From Streptomyces sp. 150FB (GTDB lineage: Bacteria; Actinomycetota; Actinomycetes; Streptomycetales; Streptomycetaceae), in the NCBI RefSeq assembly GCF_000818195.1, contig NZ_JTHL01000001.1:4379654-4418597 (forward strand): a stretch of DNA of 38,944 nt, given 5' to 3'. A model generated the notes under the pieces. The model was not told the DNA's origin, ran no database searches, and saw only the letters and a list, made by a program, of their open reading frames with translations. The stretch's first letter is position 1. Every line of letters starts with the position of its first letter. A program made the translations under genes and the position numbers. Of the stretch, positions 18,834 to 26,984 are shown piece by piece.

Positions 18834-21295
18834 TGGGTGCCCGTCCTTTCCATGCTGTCCGTACGTTCGGGTGGTACGGGTCCGGTTGAGTCGGCCGTGC
18901 CGGCGTCAACGGCCGCACGGTCCGCCGCGAGGGTGGGGGCGGACGCGCTTCTCCGGCCCGGCAGCCACCAGTTGACCCTGCTCATCAGGCGCATCGACGC
19001 CGGGACGATCAGGAGCCGGATGACCGTCGCGTCGAGCGCGATGGCCACCGCCATGCCGAGGCCCAGTTGCTGGATCGGCAGGATGCCGGTGAAGGCGAAG
19101 GCCGTGAAGACCGCCACCATGAGGACGGCCGCGCCGGAGATCAGCGGCATCGTGGCTGACATGCCGCGCACCACGCTGCCGATGTCGTCCCCGGTGGCGA
19201 CGTAGTCCTCGCGCACCCGGCTGAGCAGGAAGACCTCGTAGTCCGTGCTGAGGCTGAACAGCAGCGTGACCAGCAGGACGGGGACGAAGTTGGTGAGGTG
19301 CCCGTCCACGTCGAAGCCGAACAGCCCGCTCCCCAGGCCGTCCTGGAAGACCAGCACCAGCACGCCGTAGGTGGCGCCCACGGAGAGCAGGTTCATCGCG
19401 ATCGCCTTCAGCGGCAGGAACACCGAGCGGAAGGTGAGGAGCAGCAGCAGGTAGATGACGGCGAGCATGGTCCCGATGACCGGCACCAGACCGTCCTCGA
19501 TGACCTTGTTGGCGTCGACGCCCTCGGCGGTCTCCCCGCCGACGTCGACGATCCACCCCGCGCCGCCGGCCGTGAACGCCGCCGCCTCGGCGCGTACGGA
19601 GGTGAGCAGGGCCCGCGCCGCTTCGGAGGAGGCGGTGTCGTCGCCCACCACCTCGATCAGCGCGGTCCTGCCGTCGCCGGAGACGAAGAAGTCGACGGTG
19701 GCGCGCGCGTCCCCGGGCAGCCGGTCCCGCGCCGCCAGAGCCGCGAACGGCCGCTCCCGGTCGGCCTGGCTGAGCGTGCCGACCGCCGAGTCGGCCCGTA
19801 CCACCCCGGGCAGGGCGCCCACCGCGTCGTGGAAGCGCAGCAGGTGGGCGATGTCCGCGTCGGAGCGCTCCTCGAGCGGTACGCGCGACGCGACGACCAC
19901 CTGGAGCGGCGCGGCGCCGCCCACCCCGAACTCGTCCCTGACCGCGTCGTACCCCTGGCGTACCGCCGCGTCGGCGGACACGACCCTGGCGTCCGGGGTG
20001 AAGGTCTCCAGGCGCAGGGCGGGCAGGGCGAGGGCGGCCGGCGCGGCGACGCCGACCACCAGGAACAGCGCGGGGCGGCGCATGACCGTCCGGGTCAGGG
20101 TGACCCAGCCGCCGCCGGTCCTCGCGGTGTCCGGCCGCCGGCGGCCGATCCGGCCCCACTCGATCCTGGGGCCCAGCAGGCGCAGCAGTACGGGGAGCAG
20201 CAGCACGCTGGTCAGGACGGAGAAGGCGACCACGACCACGGCGCCCAGGGCCATCGACCGGATGACGTCCAGGTCCACCAGGAAGAGCGTGGACATGGCG
20301 GCGACGATGGTCAGGCCGGAGGCCACGACGGTCACGCCCGAGGTGCGCAGCGTCCGGGTGAGGGCGCGCTCGCTGTCCGCCCGGAAGCCCGTCCCTTCCC
20401 CGGCCCGCAGCTCGCTCCTGAACCGCGTGATCATGAAGAGCGAGTAGTCCACGCCCACGCCGAGCCCGAGCATGGTGGCGGCGTTCTGCACGAACACCGA
20501 CAGTTCGGTACGCCGGGCGACGAGGGTGAGCACAGCGAGCGCGAGGACCACCGAGGTGACGCCGACCAGCAGGGCGGCGAGCGCGGCGGCCACGCTGCGG
20601 AAGAGCAGCAGGAGCACCAGGAGGATCAGCGGCAGGGTGACCAGTTCGGCCATGATCAGCCCGCGTTCGCTGAGGTGGTTCACCTCGCCCCACAGCGCGG
20701 CCTGGCTCACCAGGGAGACCTGGAGGCCCGCCGGCCCGTACTGCCTGCTGAGCCGGTCCTGGATGCCGGGCAGCAGCCGGCGCGCTGTGCCGTCGTCCAG
20801 TTCGGAGCCGACGCGGACCAGCGCGGTACGCCGGTCCTCGCCGAGGAAGGCGGCGCGCGGCCGTTCCCCGGTGAGCGTGGTGTAGCCGTACCCGCCGGTG
20901 GCCTTGAGGTCTCCGTCGTGGAGCACGGCCTCGGCCGCTCCCCGTACGCGGGTGTCGAAGGCGGGATCGCCGGCCCGGTGCCGGGTGTCCCTGATCACCA
21001 GGGTCAGTGAGGTCGCGCCGCGCCCCTCGAAGCCGTCGGTGAGCCGCGCCGCGGCGACGGCGGAGCCGGAGCCCGGTACGAGCCACCCGCCACCGCTGAG
21101 CAGGCCCGGCAGCGAGGCGGCCTGCCAGCCGGCGACGCCGAGCAGCAGCAGCCACAGGACGGCGAGCGGCCAGCGGAGACGGCCGGTCAGACGGGACAGG
21201 CCGGCCGGTAACCGGGACTCCCGGCGGCCCGGAGGCCGCTTCGGGAGCGCCGGCCCTGCGGGGGGCCCGCTCGACGGGGCGCGACGCTCGCTCAT
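18830..21295 (-). CDS. MMPL/RND-family lipid transporter
   Basis: An 821-residue inner-membrane transporter. Its topology is the actinobacterial MmpL type: one helix (WPLAVLWLLLLGVAGWQ), a periplasmic domain, a five-helix bundle, a second helix (LFLVVGVAAPAALALPAL), a second periplasmic domain and a second bundle. Proton-relay-like motifs LGLGVGVDYSLFMITRFR and SLSTDYEVFLLSRVRE contain the paired Asp-Tyr residues of the family. MmpL proteins export lipids and lipid-like natural products, so this is the likely product exporter or self-resistance pump. Its ATG overlaps the stop of the CrtC-like gene and its stop overlaps the SRPBCC gene. Confidence 0.92.
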   Translation of the reverse strand: MSERRAPSSGPPAGPALPKRPPGRRESRLPAGLSRLTGRLRWPLAVLWLLLLGVAGWQAASLPGLLSGGGWLVPGSGSAVAAARLTDGFEGRGATSLTLVIRDTRHRAGDPAFDTRVRGAAEAVLHDGDLKATGGYGYTTLTGERPRAAFLGEDRRTALVRVGSELDDGTARRLLPGIQDRLSRQYGPAGLQVSLVSQAALWGEVNHLSERGLIMAELVTLPLILLVLLLLFRSVAAALAALLVGVTSVVLALAVLTLVARRTELSVFVQNAATMLGLGVGVDYSLFMITRFRSELRAGEGTGFRADSERALTRTLRTSGVTVVASGLTIVAAMSTLFLVDLDVIRSMALGAVVVVAFSVLTSVLLLPVLLRLLGPRIEWGRIGRRRPDTARTGGGWVTLTRTVMRRPALFLVVGVAAPAALALPALRLETFTPDARVVSADAAVRQGYDAVRDEFGVGGAAPLQVVVASRVPLEERSDADIAHLLRFHDAVGALPGVVRADSAVGTLSQADRERPFAALAARDRLPGDARATVDFFVSGDGRTALIEVVGDDTASSEAARALLTSVRAEAAAFTAGGAGWIVDVGGETAEGVDANKVIEDGLVPVIGTMLAVIYLLLLLTFRSVFLPLKAIAMNLLSVGATYGVLVLVFQDGLGSGLFGFDVDGHLTNFVPVLLVTLLFSLSTDYEVFLLSRVREDYVATGDDIGSVVRGMSATMPLISGAAVLMVAVFTAFAFTGILPIQQLGLGMAVAIALDATVIRLLIVPASMRLMSRVNWWLPGRRSASAPTLAADRAAVDAGTADSTGPVPPERTDSMERTGTQ

Positions 21296-22311
21296 GCGCG
21301 GATCGCGATTCCGTGTTCGCGGTCGTCGGTCAGGATCTCCATCAGCGCGCGGTTGGACGTGGTGAGCCGCTGGACCGTGCGCGTCGCCTTGTTGAGGATC
21401 TCCAGCTCACACCGGCCGATCTTGGTGTTCAGGCAGTGCTTGATCCCACCGGGAGGGTTGTAGTAGTTGAGCCCCACGAAGTCCTCGGGGGCCGCGGTGA
21501 AGCGGCCCCGGACGGCGACGGACTCGTCGGAGCTGGCGAAGTCCCAGTAGAAGTACCCGAAGTCGGCCTTGGCCTTGAGCCCTTGGCGGAGGGCGGTCAG
21601 GGAGTACTCGCGGTCGTCGTGCCGGAGCACCAGGAACGTGAGCTTGGGCGTCTTGACCGGACCGGCCAGCCTCGTCGTGGCGGTGATGATCTCCAGGAAG
21701 CTGTCCGGGTGCTCGTCGAACCCGGCCACCTGGCCGAAGGCGTAGTGATCGGTGTGCCGGCTGCCCCAGTTGTGGTTCTGGCTGCCGGTCCAGCCGTCGA
21801 CGTCGACCGTCTCGCCGTCGACCGTGAGCTTGCCGCTGTACGTGGCGAGCGGGACCCCGACCAGGCTCTTGGCCTTGGGGAATCCGCCGGTGTACATCGA
21901 GGCCGGCAGCAGGAGCAGCGGCGGCTCCGAGCCCTCGTACGTCAGGTCCCAGCCGATGCGGCCGTTGGTGCCGGCCGCCTCGCCCTTCAGACTGCCCGGC
22001 TCCAGGACCCGGTCGCTCACCCGGGCGCCGAAGGAGTCGGGGTTGAAGTGGCAGTCGGAGATCGGCCACTCCTCCTTGGCCACGACGTGACGGCCGGTCG
22101 TCCCGTCGAAGTAGATGGCCCACAGTTCACCGATGGCCGCTTCGGGCATGCCGGCCGGGCTGAAGATCGTGTAGCGGATCCAGAAGGCCCTGGGCTCGGT
22201 CGGGTGGTTGCCCCGCTGGTAGAAGCTCTCGTAGTGGCCGGCTTGCTGGCCCGGACGGTACTGCGTCCAGTTCAGGCGATCCGCGTCCGCTGTGCTGGGG
22301 TCGTAGTTCAT
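21292..22311 (-). CDS. CrtC/AttH-like lipocalin-fold protein
   Basis: A 339-residue protein resembling hydroxyneurosporene synthase (CrtC)/secreted hydrolase-like proteins with a double lipocalin-type barrel. The diagnostic stretch is VDVDGWTGSQNHNWGSRHTDHYAFGQ, near residues 175-200. Earlier segments are FWIRYTIFSP and ISDCHFNPDSFG. CrtC adds water across a polyene double bond, while other members act in tailoring of natural products, so the reaction cannot be named. There is no obvious signal peptide. It lies between P450 (48-bp gap) and the MMPL transporter (overlap), arguing for a tailoring step on a lipid chain. Confidence 0.8.
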   Translation of the reverse strand: MNYDPSTADADRLNWTQYRPGQQAGHYESFYQRGNHPTEPRAFWIRYTIFSPAGMPEAAIGELWAIYFDGTTGRHVVAKEEWPISDCHFNPDSFGARVSDRVLEPGSLKGEAAGTNGRIGWDLTYEGSEPPLLLLPASMYTGGFPKAKSLVGVPLATYSGKLTVDGETVDVDGWTGSQNHNWGSRHTDHYAFGQVAGFDEHPDSFLEIITATTRLAGPVKTPKLTFLVLRHDDREYSLTALRQGLKAKADFGYFYWDFASSDESVAVRGRFTAAPEDFVGLNYYNPPGGIKHCLNTKIGRCELEILNKATRTVQRLTTSNRALMEILTDDREHGIAIRA

Positions 22312-22359
22312 CGGGTCCGTCTTTCCATCCGATACCGGTACTGGTTCTGCTGTGACGTC

Positions 22360-23826
22360 TTACGGGGCGCCGGGGGCTCCCGTACGGGCGTGCGCGGTCA
22401 TGGACATTCCGTAGCGGGGCCGCAGCGTGATCGATGCCTGGTTGACGACCCGGTGCGCGGGCACGTGCCGGAATTCGTACCGCCGTACCAGGGCGGCGAG
22501 CAGCAGGTGTGCCTCCATCAGCGCGAAGTGCTTGCCTATGCAGAGATGGGGCCCAGCGCCGAAGGGCATGTGCGCGAAACGGTGCCGGCCCTTCCTGCTC
22601 TCGGCGGAGAAGCGGTCCGGGTCGAAGCGCTCCGGATCGCTCCAGTGCCGCTCGTGGCGGTGGATGTTGAAGAGGTTGACCAGCAGCCGCGAGCCGGCCG
22701 GCACGGAATAACCCCCGAGGACGGTGTCCTTGAGGACCAGCCGGGGAACGATCGGCGCCGACGGGTACAGCCGCAGCGCCTCCTCGAAGACCTGGAGGGC
22801 GTACGGCATGGCCGCCAGGTCCTCCATGGTGGGCATGCGGTCGCCGAGGACCTCGTCCACCTCCTCCTGCACCCGGCGCATGGCCGACCGGTTGCCGGAG
22901 AGCAGGTAGAAGGCCCAGGTGAGGGTGATCGCCGTGGTCTCGTGCCCGGCGCCGAAGGTGGTGATGACCTCGTCGCGCACCTGACGGTCGCTCATGCCCT
23001 CGCCGGTGTCGGCGTCCCGTACGTCCAGCATCATGTCGAGCAGGTCGGGCACACCGTCACCGCGGGGGACACCGTCGGCGGCCGCCTTGCGGCGCTCGGC
23101 GATGATCCCGTACGTCATGTCGTTGATCCCCTTCATCACCGCCTGGAAGCGGCGGTTGCGCGGTGTGGGCCACTCGGGCGGCGGGCTGAAGGGGTTCTGG
23201 AGTCGGTCGAACGCGTAGTTGATGGCGATGTCGACGGCTTCCGGGCCGATGCCGTCCCTGGTCCGCTCGACATCGGTGCTGAACATGCACCGGCTGACGA
23301 TGTCGAGCGTGACCCGCATCATCTCCTGATGGACGTCCACCACGTCGCCGCTTCGGTACGTGTCAGCCATGTGGGCGACCTGTCGGGTGGTCGACTCGGA
23401 CATCGAGTCGAACATGCGGGCGATCGCCTGCTTGGTGTAGATCGGCTGCATCATGCGCCTGTTGCGCATCCAGCTCTCGTGGTCGTCACCGGTGAGCAGG
23501 CCCTCGCCGAGGATCAGCCGGAGCGGGTTGTCCGGGCCGAGCTTGCCGTACGTCGCGCTGTCGGTGAGGACCTCACCGGCGAGTTCGGGGCTGGAGACGC
23601 CGTGCACGACGACCGGGCCGAGCCGGTAGCGGACCAGGTCGCCGTGGTCGCGCCAGCCCTGCCGCATGGCCTCCAGGATGTCCTTGCGGAAATCCAGGAC
23701 GCTGCCCAGCACCGGCAGGCTGCGCGCCTCCGGCGCGGAGGGAGCGGGCGCCCCCGGCCGGACCGGGGTCGCGGTGGAAGTGGCGGTGTCGCTTGTTGCC
23801 GTCATCGGAGGTTCCGTCCCCTTCAC
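22360..23826 (-). CDS. Cytochrome P450
   Basis: A 488-residue P450 with all hallmarks: I-helix AGHETT (residues 293-298), ExxR in EEALRLYPSAP (Glu349-Arg352), PERF-type segment DPERFDPDRF, and heme-binding FGAGPHLCIGKHFA with Cys429 as thiolate ligand. The ETT context and length resemble CYP102/CYP4-like fatty-acid hydroxylases more than the 400-residue macrolide P450s. A fatty chain substrate is therefore plausible (hydroxylation or desaturation). The first 35 residues are Ala/Thr/Pro-rich and disordered. The start overlaps the methyltransferase stop. Confidence 0.95.
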   Translation of the reverse strand: MKGTEPPMTATSDTATSTATPVRPGAPAPSAPEARSLPVLGSVLDFRKDILEAMRQGWRDHGDLVRYRLGPVVVHGVSSPELAGEVLTDSATYGKLGPDNPLRLILGEGLLTGDDHESWMRNRRMMQPIYTKQAIARMFDSMSESTTRQVAHMADTYRSGDVVDVHQEMMRVTLDIVSRCMFSTDVERTRDGIGPEAVDIAINYAFDRLQNPFSPPPEWPTPRNRRFQAVMKGINDMTYGIIAERRKAAADGVPRGDGVPDLLDMMLDVRDADTGEGMSDRQVRDEVITTFGAGHETTAITLTWAFYLLSGNRSAMRRVQEEVDEVLGDRMPTMEDLAAMPYALQVFEEALRLYPSAPIVPRLVLKDTVLGGYSVPAGSRLLVNLFNIHRHERHWSDPERFDPDRFSAESRKGRHRFAHMPFGAGPHLCIGKHFALMEAHLLLAALVRRYEFRHVPAHRVVNQASITLRPRYGMSMTAHARTGAPGAP

Positions 23827-24503
23827 TTACGGGCCAGTGCGCAGACCCAGCCGAACGAGCGGGTCGGCTCAGCGACGTACCGGCCGTCCCGGAAACCGGC
23901 CTTGCCCAGCATCTCCACCAGATCGGCGCCCGAGAGGATCCTCAGGCCCTCGCGCTCGGAGCGCTCGGTGAACCGCCGCCCCAGGTAGCGCTGTTTGGGC
24001 GTGGGCTTCTCCGGCGTCTCCCGGCTCATCTCCAGAGTGATCGACACCTGGCCGCCGGGCTTGAGCACGCGGTACGCCTCGCTGAGCCCGCGCATCGGGT
24101 CGGGCCAGAAGTAGAACGTCTCGATCGCGCTCACCTGGTCGAAGGACGCGTCCTCGTACGGCAGTTGGCCCGCGTCGCCCTGCTTGAACTCCACCCGTCC
24201 AGCGGCGACGCCTTCGACGTTGCGCCGTACGGACTGCCGGACCATCTCCGTCGAGTAGTCGACTCCGGCGACGAAGCCCTGAGTCGCCCGTTCCGACAGG
24301 AGCTTGACGGCCATTCCGCCGCCGCAGCCGATGTCCAGGACGCGCTGGGAGCGCCGTACCCCCATGTGCTCGATCGCCCACACGGTGAGCGTGCGGTGCT
24401 GCTTGGTCATCACGTGGCCGATCAGCCGGCCGGCTCGCCCGTTGGGCTGCTTGAAGTTGTTCTCCACCAACTCCAGTGGCGCCTTCAGGAGTTTGTCGAT
24501 CAT
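23823..24503 (-). CDS. SAM-dependent methyltransferase
   Basis: A 226-residue class I methyltransferase. SAM motif I is VLDIGCGGGMAVKLL, then VAGVDYSTEMV (acidic loop), GDAGQLPYEDASFDQVSAIETFYF (motif post-I/II) and LKPGGQVSITLEM. It starts at ATG 24503 behind AAGGGAAG. It is the first protein gene after tRNA-like RNA 2 and heads the block running to 16330. An O-methyl or ester methyl on the final product would fit, but the acceptor is unknown. Confidence 0.92.
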   Translation of the reverse strand: MIDKLLKAPLELVENNFKQPNGRAGRLIGHVMTKQHRTLTVWAIEHMGVRRSQRVLDIGCGGGMAVKLLSERATQGFVAGVDYSTEMVRQSVRRNVEGVAAGRVEFKQGDAGQLPYEDASFDQVSAIETFYFWPDPMRGLSEAYRVLKPGGQVSITLEMSRETPEKPTPKQRYLGRRFTERSEREGLRILSGADLVEMLGKAGFRDGRYVAEPTRSFGWVCALARK

Positions 24504-24644
24504 CCGGACTTCCCTTCACGGTTCGCAACGTCTCGGGTGGTGCCGCGGAACGGGCCCCCGGCCCCGGAGGGCGGGCCCGGCAATTTCCGGGAACGGGTGT
24601 GTGGGGGTGGGGTCGACGCGCGCGCTGACTGCCTGCCTGGCGGC

Positions 24645-24662
24645 GCGGGGCGCGCACCCCGC
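24645..24662 (-). terminator. Hairpin between tRNA-like RNA 2 and the methyltransferase gene
   Basis: A GC-rich 6-bp stem, GCGGGG/CCCCGC, with a 6-nt loop in the 206-bp stretch after the RNA. Further GC-rich foldback lies closer to the methyltransferase (CCCGG-AAATTG-CCGGG). It may attenuate or separate the RNA from the downstream operon. Confidence 0.4.
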
Positions 24663-24709
24663 GGGAGCGGGGGCGGGGGCGGCGTCGCGGCACGGCATCG
24701 GATGGCCGG

Positions 24710-24796
24710 CGGAGAGGGCAGGATTCGAACCTGCGGGGGCTTGCGCCCGATCCGGGTTGCCCCGGAACCCCGTTGGACCGCTTCGGGTACCTCTCC
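24710..24796 (-). ncRNA. Anticodon-less tRNA-Ser-like RNA, copy 2
   Basis: An 87-nt partner of copy 1. The acceptor stem, G73, D-stem, G18G19 and T-arm are identical. The hairpin at the anticodon position is TCCGGG-GCAA-CCCGGA, so an A-U pair of copy 1 is G-C here (both bases changed). The variable arm is GGGC-GCAA-GCCC, so the G-U pair of copy 1 is G-C and its GAAA loop is GCAA, still GNRA. No anticodon can be read. CCA is not encoded (CCG follows G73). It lies about 65 nt after a SARP-type repeat array and before the methyltransferase gene, so it may also form the leader of that operon. Confidence 0.85.
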
Positions 24797-24844
24797 TTGC
24801 CTCGGGAACGGATGAGTCACCGCTCCGCTCCCGCTGCGACTCCG

Positions 24845-24888
24845 ATACTGCCGCAGCGTTCTGAGATCACGCTGAGATCCCCCTGAGA
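24845..24888 (-). promoter_or_regulatory. SARP-type promoter of tRNA-like RNA 2 and the tailoring operon
   Basis: Read on the minus strand, three exact TCTCAG repeats occupy 24888-24883, 24877-24872 and 24866-24861 (11-bp steps). Ten base pairs later comes CAGTAT (24850-24845), a -10-like hexamer. Spacing is the same as at the first tRNA-like gene. The array lies just beyond the ketosynthase stop. Confidence 0.8.
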
Positions 24889-24973
24889 CCGGTGAGCGGC
24901 CCCGGGGGCACCCGCCGAGGTGCCCGCCGCCGAGGAGACGCGTACCCCGGCCTCCTCGGCGGTCGCGCACCGC

Positions 24974-26230
24974 TCAGGCCCTGGTGAACAGCAGTACGGC
25001 ATTCTGTCCGCCGAATCCGAAGGAATTGCTGACGGCCACCTCGGCGCGCAGATCGCGCCCGGCCTTGAACACCACGTCGATGTCCAGCTCCGGATCCAGG
25101 CTCTCCAGATTGGCCGTCGGTGGGATGCGCCCCTCTTCGAGGGTGAGCGCCGTCGCCACCGCCTCGATGGCGCCGGCGGCGGACAGGGAGTGGCCCACCA
25201 CCCCCTTGACGGAGGTGACGGCGGGCCGCTCGCCGAGCACCCGGCGGATGGTCCTGGCCTCGGTGGCGTCGTTCAGCATCGTCGCCGTGCCGTGCGCGTT
25301 GACGTGGTCCACCTCGTCCGGGCCGACCCCGGCGTCGGACAGCGCGGCGCGCAGGGCGAGTTCGGCACCTCTGCCGTTCGGCTCGGGAGCCGTCGCGTGG
25401 TACGCGTCGGCGGAAGCCCCGTAACCGCTGACCATGGCCCGGACGGTGGCGCCCCGCGCCCTGGCGTCCTCGGCCCGCTCCAGGACGAGGATGGCCGCGC
25501 CCTCGGCGGCCACGAAGCCGTTCCGGTCGGCGTTGAAGGGCCGGGAGGTGGTGGACAGGTCGTCGCGGCGGCCGGCCAGGGCCCGCATCTGGCCGAACCC
25601 GGCGATCAGCGAGGGGACGAGAGGCGCCTCGGTGCCGCCGGTGATCACCACGTCGCAGATCCGGCTGCGCAGCAGTTCCCGCGCCATGCCCACCGCCGTG
25701 GTTCCGGAGGCGCAGGCCGTCGACGTCACCAGGCTGGGGCCCTGGGCGCCGAACATCATGGACACGTACCCGGCGCACATGTTGGACGAGAGCATCGGCA
25801 CGAGCAGCGGGGAGACCTTGCGCGGACCCCGCTCCAGCAGCACGTTGTGCTGCTTCTCCCAGGTGGCGGCGCCGCCGATGCCGTTGCCGAGGATCACCCC
25901 GACCCGGGTGGCGTCCCAGGAGTCCCGGTCGAGGCCGGAGTCGGTGACGGCCTCGTGCGCGGCGACCAGCGCGAGCTGGCTGCTGCGGTCCAGCCGCCAC
26001 GCCTGCTTGCGCTCGATGAGCCCGCTGGGGTCGAAGTCGGCCACGGCGCAGGCGAAGTCGGCGGGTATGCCGGCCAGGGCGGGCACCTCGGAGGCCGCCG
26101 TACCCTCCCCGGCGCGGATCCGCTCCCAGCTCCGCTCCACCCCGACCCCGGCCGCGGTGACCATGCCGACGCCGGTGATCGCGGCGTCGAACGGCGCCCG
26201 TGCCGGGGCGGACGTCGGTTGCCGAGCCAT
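24974..26230 (-). CDS. Beta-ketoacyl-ACP synthase (KAS II/FabF-like)
   Basis: A 418-residue thiolase-fold condensing enzyme with an intact Cys-His-His triad: Cys173 in STACASGTTAV, His313 in VNAHGTATML and His347 in VKGVVGHSLSAAG. It catalyses decarboxylative condensation of malonyl-ACP with an acyl primer. Its ATG overlaps the ACP stop (ATGA), so the two are coupled and probably dedicated partners. No ketoreductase, dehydratase, enoyl reductase or acyltransferase is encoded nearby. The pair may therefore borrow fatty-acid synthase functions or carry out a single extension. Confidence 0.95.
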   Translation of the reverse strand: MARQPTSAPARAPFDAAITGVGMVTAAGVGVERSWERIRAGEGTAASEVPALAGIPADFACAVADFDPSGLIERKQAWRLDRSSQLALVAAHEAVTDSGLDRDSWDATRVGVILGNGIGGAATWEKQHNVLLERGPRKVSPLLVPMLSSNMCAGYVSMMFGAQGPSLVTSTACASGTTAVGMARELLRSRICDVVITGGTEAPLVPSLIAGFGQMRALAGRRDDLSTTSRPFNADRNGFVAAEGAAILVLERAEDARARGATVRAMVSGYGASADAYHATAPEPNGRGAELALRAALSDAGVGPDEVDHVNAHGTATMLNDATEARTIRRVLGERPAVTSVKGVVGHSLSAAGAIEAVATALTLEEGRIPPTANLESLDPELDIDVVFKAGRDLRAEVAVSNSFGFGGQNAVLLFTRA

Positions 26231-26469
26231 CAGACGGTGGTCAGTTTGCCGGAGATGGTCTCGGCGGCCTGCCCGACGGTCGACTCGAGGCCCAGCTCGC
26301 TGTCCTCGATCGGTACGTCGAACTCCTCCTGGGCGGCGATCGACAGCTCCACCAGGGCGAGGGAGTCGAGTTCGAGCTCGCTGAAGGTGCTGGCCGGCGT
26401 GATGCTGCCGGCGTCGAGGCCGAACGTACTGGTGAGCAGTTCCACCAGGCGCTGGTAGGTCTCTTCCAT
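26230..26469 (-). CDS. Acyl carrier protein
   Basis: A 79-residue acidic four-helix carrier protein. The phosphopantetheine serine is Ser36 in ELELDSLALVEL. It starts at ATG 26469 behind GAAGGGA; a longer frame (MTISRREPV) would put the start inside the ribosome binding site. It carries the acyl chain for the adjacent ketosynthase, and it or its product could feed the aldehyde-dehydrogenase-fold enzyme of the same operon. No dedicated phosphopantetheinyl transferase is visible in the window. Confidence 0.93.
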   Translation of the reverse strand: MEETYQRLVELLTSTFGLDAGSITPASTFSELELDSLALVELSIAAQEEFDVPIEDSELGLESTVGQAAETISGKLTTV

Positions 26470-26492
26470 GACGGGTTCCCTTCGGGAGATGG

Positions 26493-26984
26493 TCATCGGT
26501 GTGACGGTTCGGGGCGCGCGGCGGAGGCGGCGGGCGCGGCCGGCGCCGCGTCGAACTGGCCGGTGAAACGGGAGTACGCGGGGTGCGCGACCGGTTCGAA
26601 GTCCAGCGCGAACGGCTTGAGGAAGTTGCCGAACAGCGCGCGGTCGCCGAAGAGATGGATGGGGACGACCAGCAGCGCCCACTCGGGGCCCCACAGCCAG
26701 ATCCACGCGAGCACGACGAGCGTCTGGGTGGCCAGGCTGTGCATCACGTTGTACGCGACGTAGTAGCCGCGGTGGATCCGCTTGGTCTTGCTGCGGTGGT
26801 AGGCGATGGCGCCGGGGATGTAGCCGATGAGGTCGATGTACACGAAAAGACCGACGGCGGGGAGCCATCTGACCTCGCCGATGTGGACGAGGAAGTAGAC
26901 GGCGGCGATCACCAGACCGAGCCCGTACTCCAGCCGGATCAGCCGGTAGGTGGTCCGCGTCTCGAAGAGGTTCTTCCCGTCCAT
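26493..26984 (-). CDS. Four-helix membrane protein of unknown function
   Basis: A 163-residue integral membrane protein with about four helices: LGLVIAAVYFLVHI, WLPAVGLFVYIDLIGYIPGA, MHSLATQTLVVLAWIWLWG and WALLVVPIHLFGD. His residues cluster at helix ends (AYHRSKTKRIHRGYYVAYNVMH in part, and PIHLF), which might hint at a metal centre, but I see no established His-box pattern. The tail is Ala/Pro-rich. It overlaps the SRPBCC gene (ATGA) and precedes ACP by 23 bp. I do not recognise the family. A membrane-bound tailoring or scaffolding role is only a guess from context. Confidence 0.8.
   Translation of the reverse strand: MDGKNLFETRTTYRLIRLEYGLGLVIAAVYFLVHIGEVRWLPAVGLFVYIDLIGYIPGAIAYHRSKTKRIHRGYYVAYNVMHSLATQTLVVLAWIWLWGPEWALLVVPIHLFGDRALFGNFLKPFALDFEPVAHPAYSRFTGQFDAAPAAPAASAARPEPSHR

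Noticed and set aside
19298..21010. Long rightward frame opposite the MMPL gene
   Set aside because: Very His/Gln/Gly/Arg-rich composition without structure, complementary to a clear transporter.
21313..23988. 891-codon rightward frame opposite the CrtC-like and P450 genes
   Set aside because: Spans two real genes and their junction; a typical high-GC antisense artefact.
16092..24796. The two tRNA-like copies as attL/attR of an integrative element
   Set aside because: Site-specific integration normally leaves a short direct repeat of a tRNA 3' end. These are full-length, inverted, both lack an anticodon, share promoters, and no integrase gene is near.
24710..24796. Alanine or leucine/tyrosine identity for the tRNA-like RNAs
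   Set aside because: Alanine needs G3-U70 (here A3-U70). Bacterial leucine and tyrosine tRNAs have discriminator A (here G). Serine fits best.
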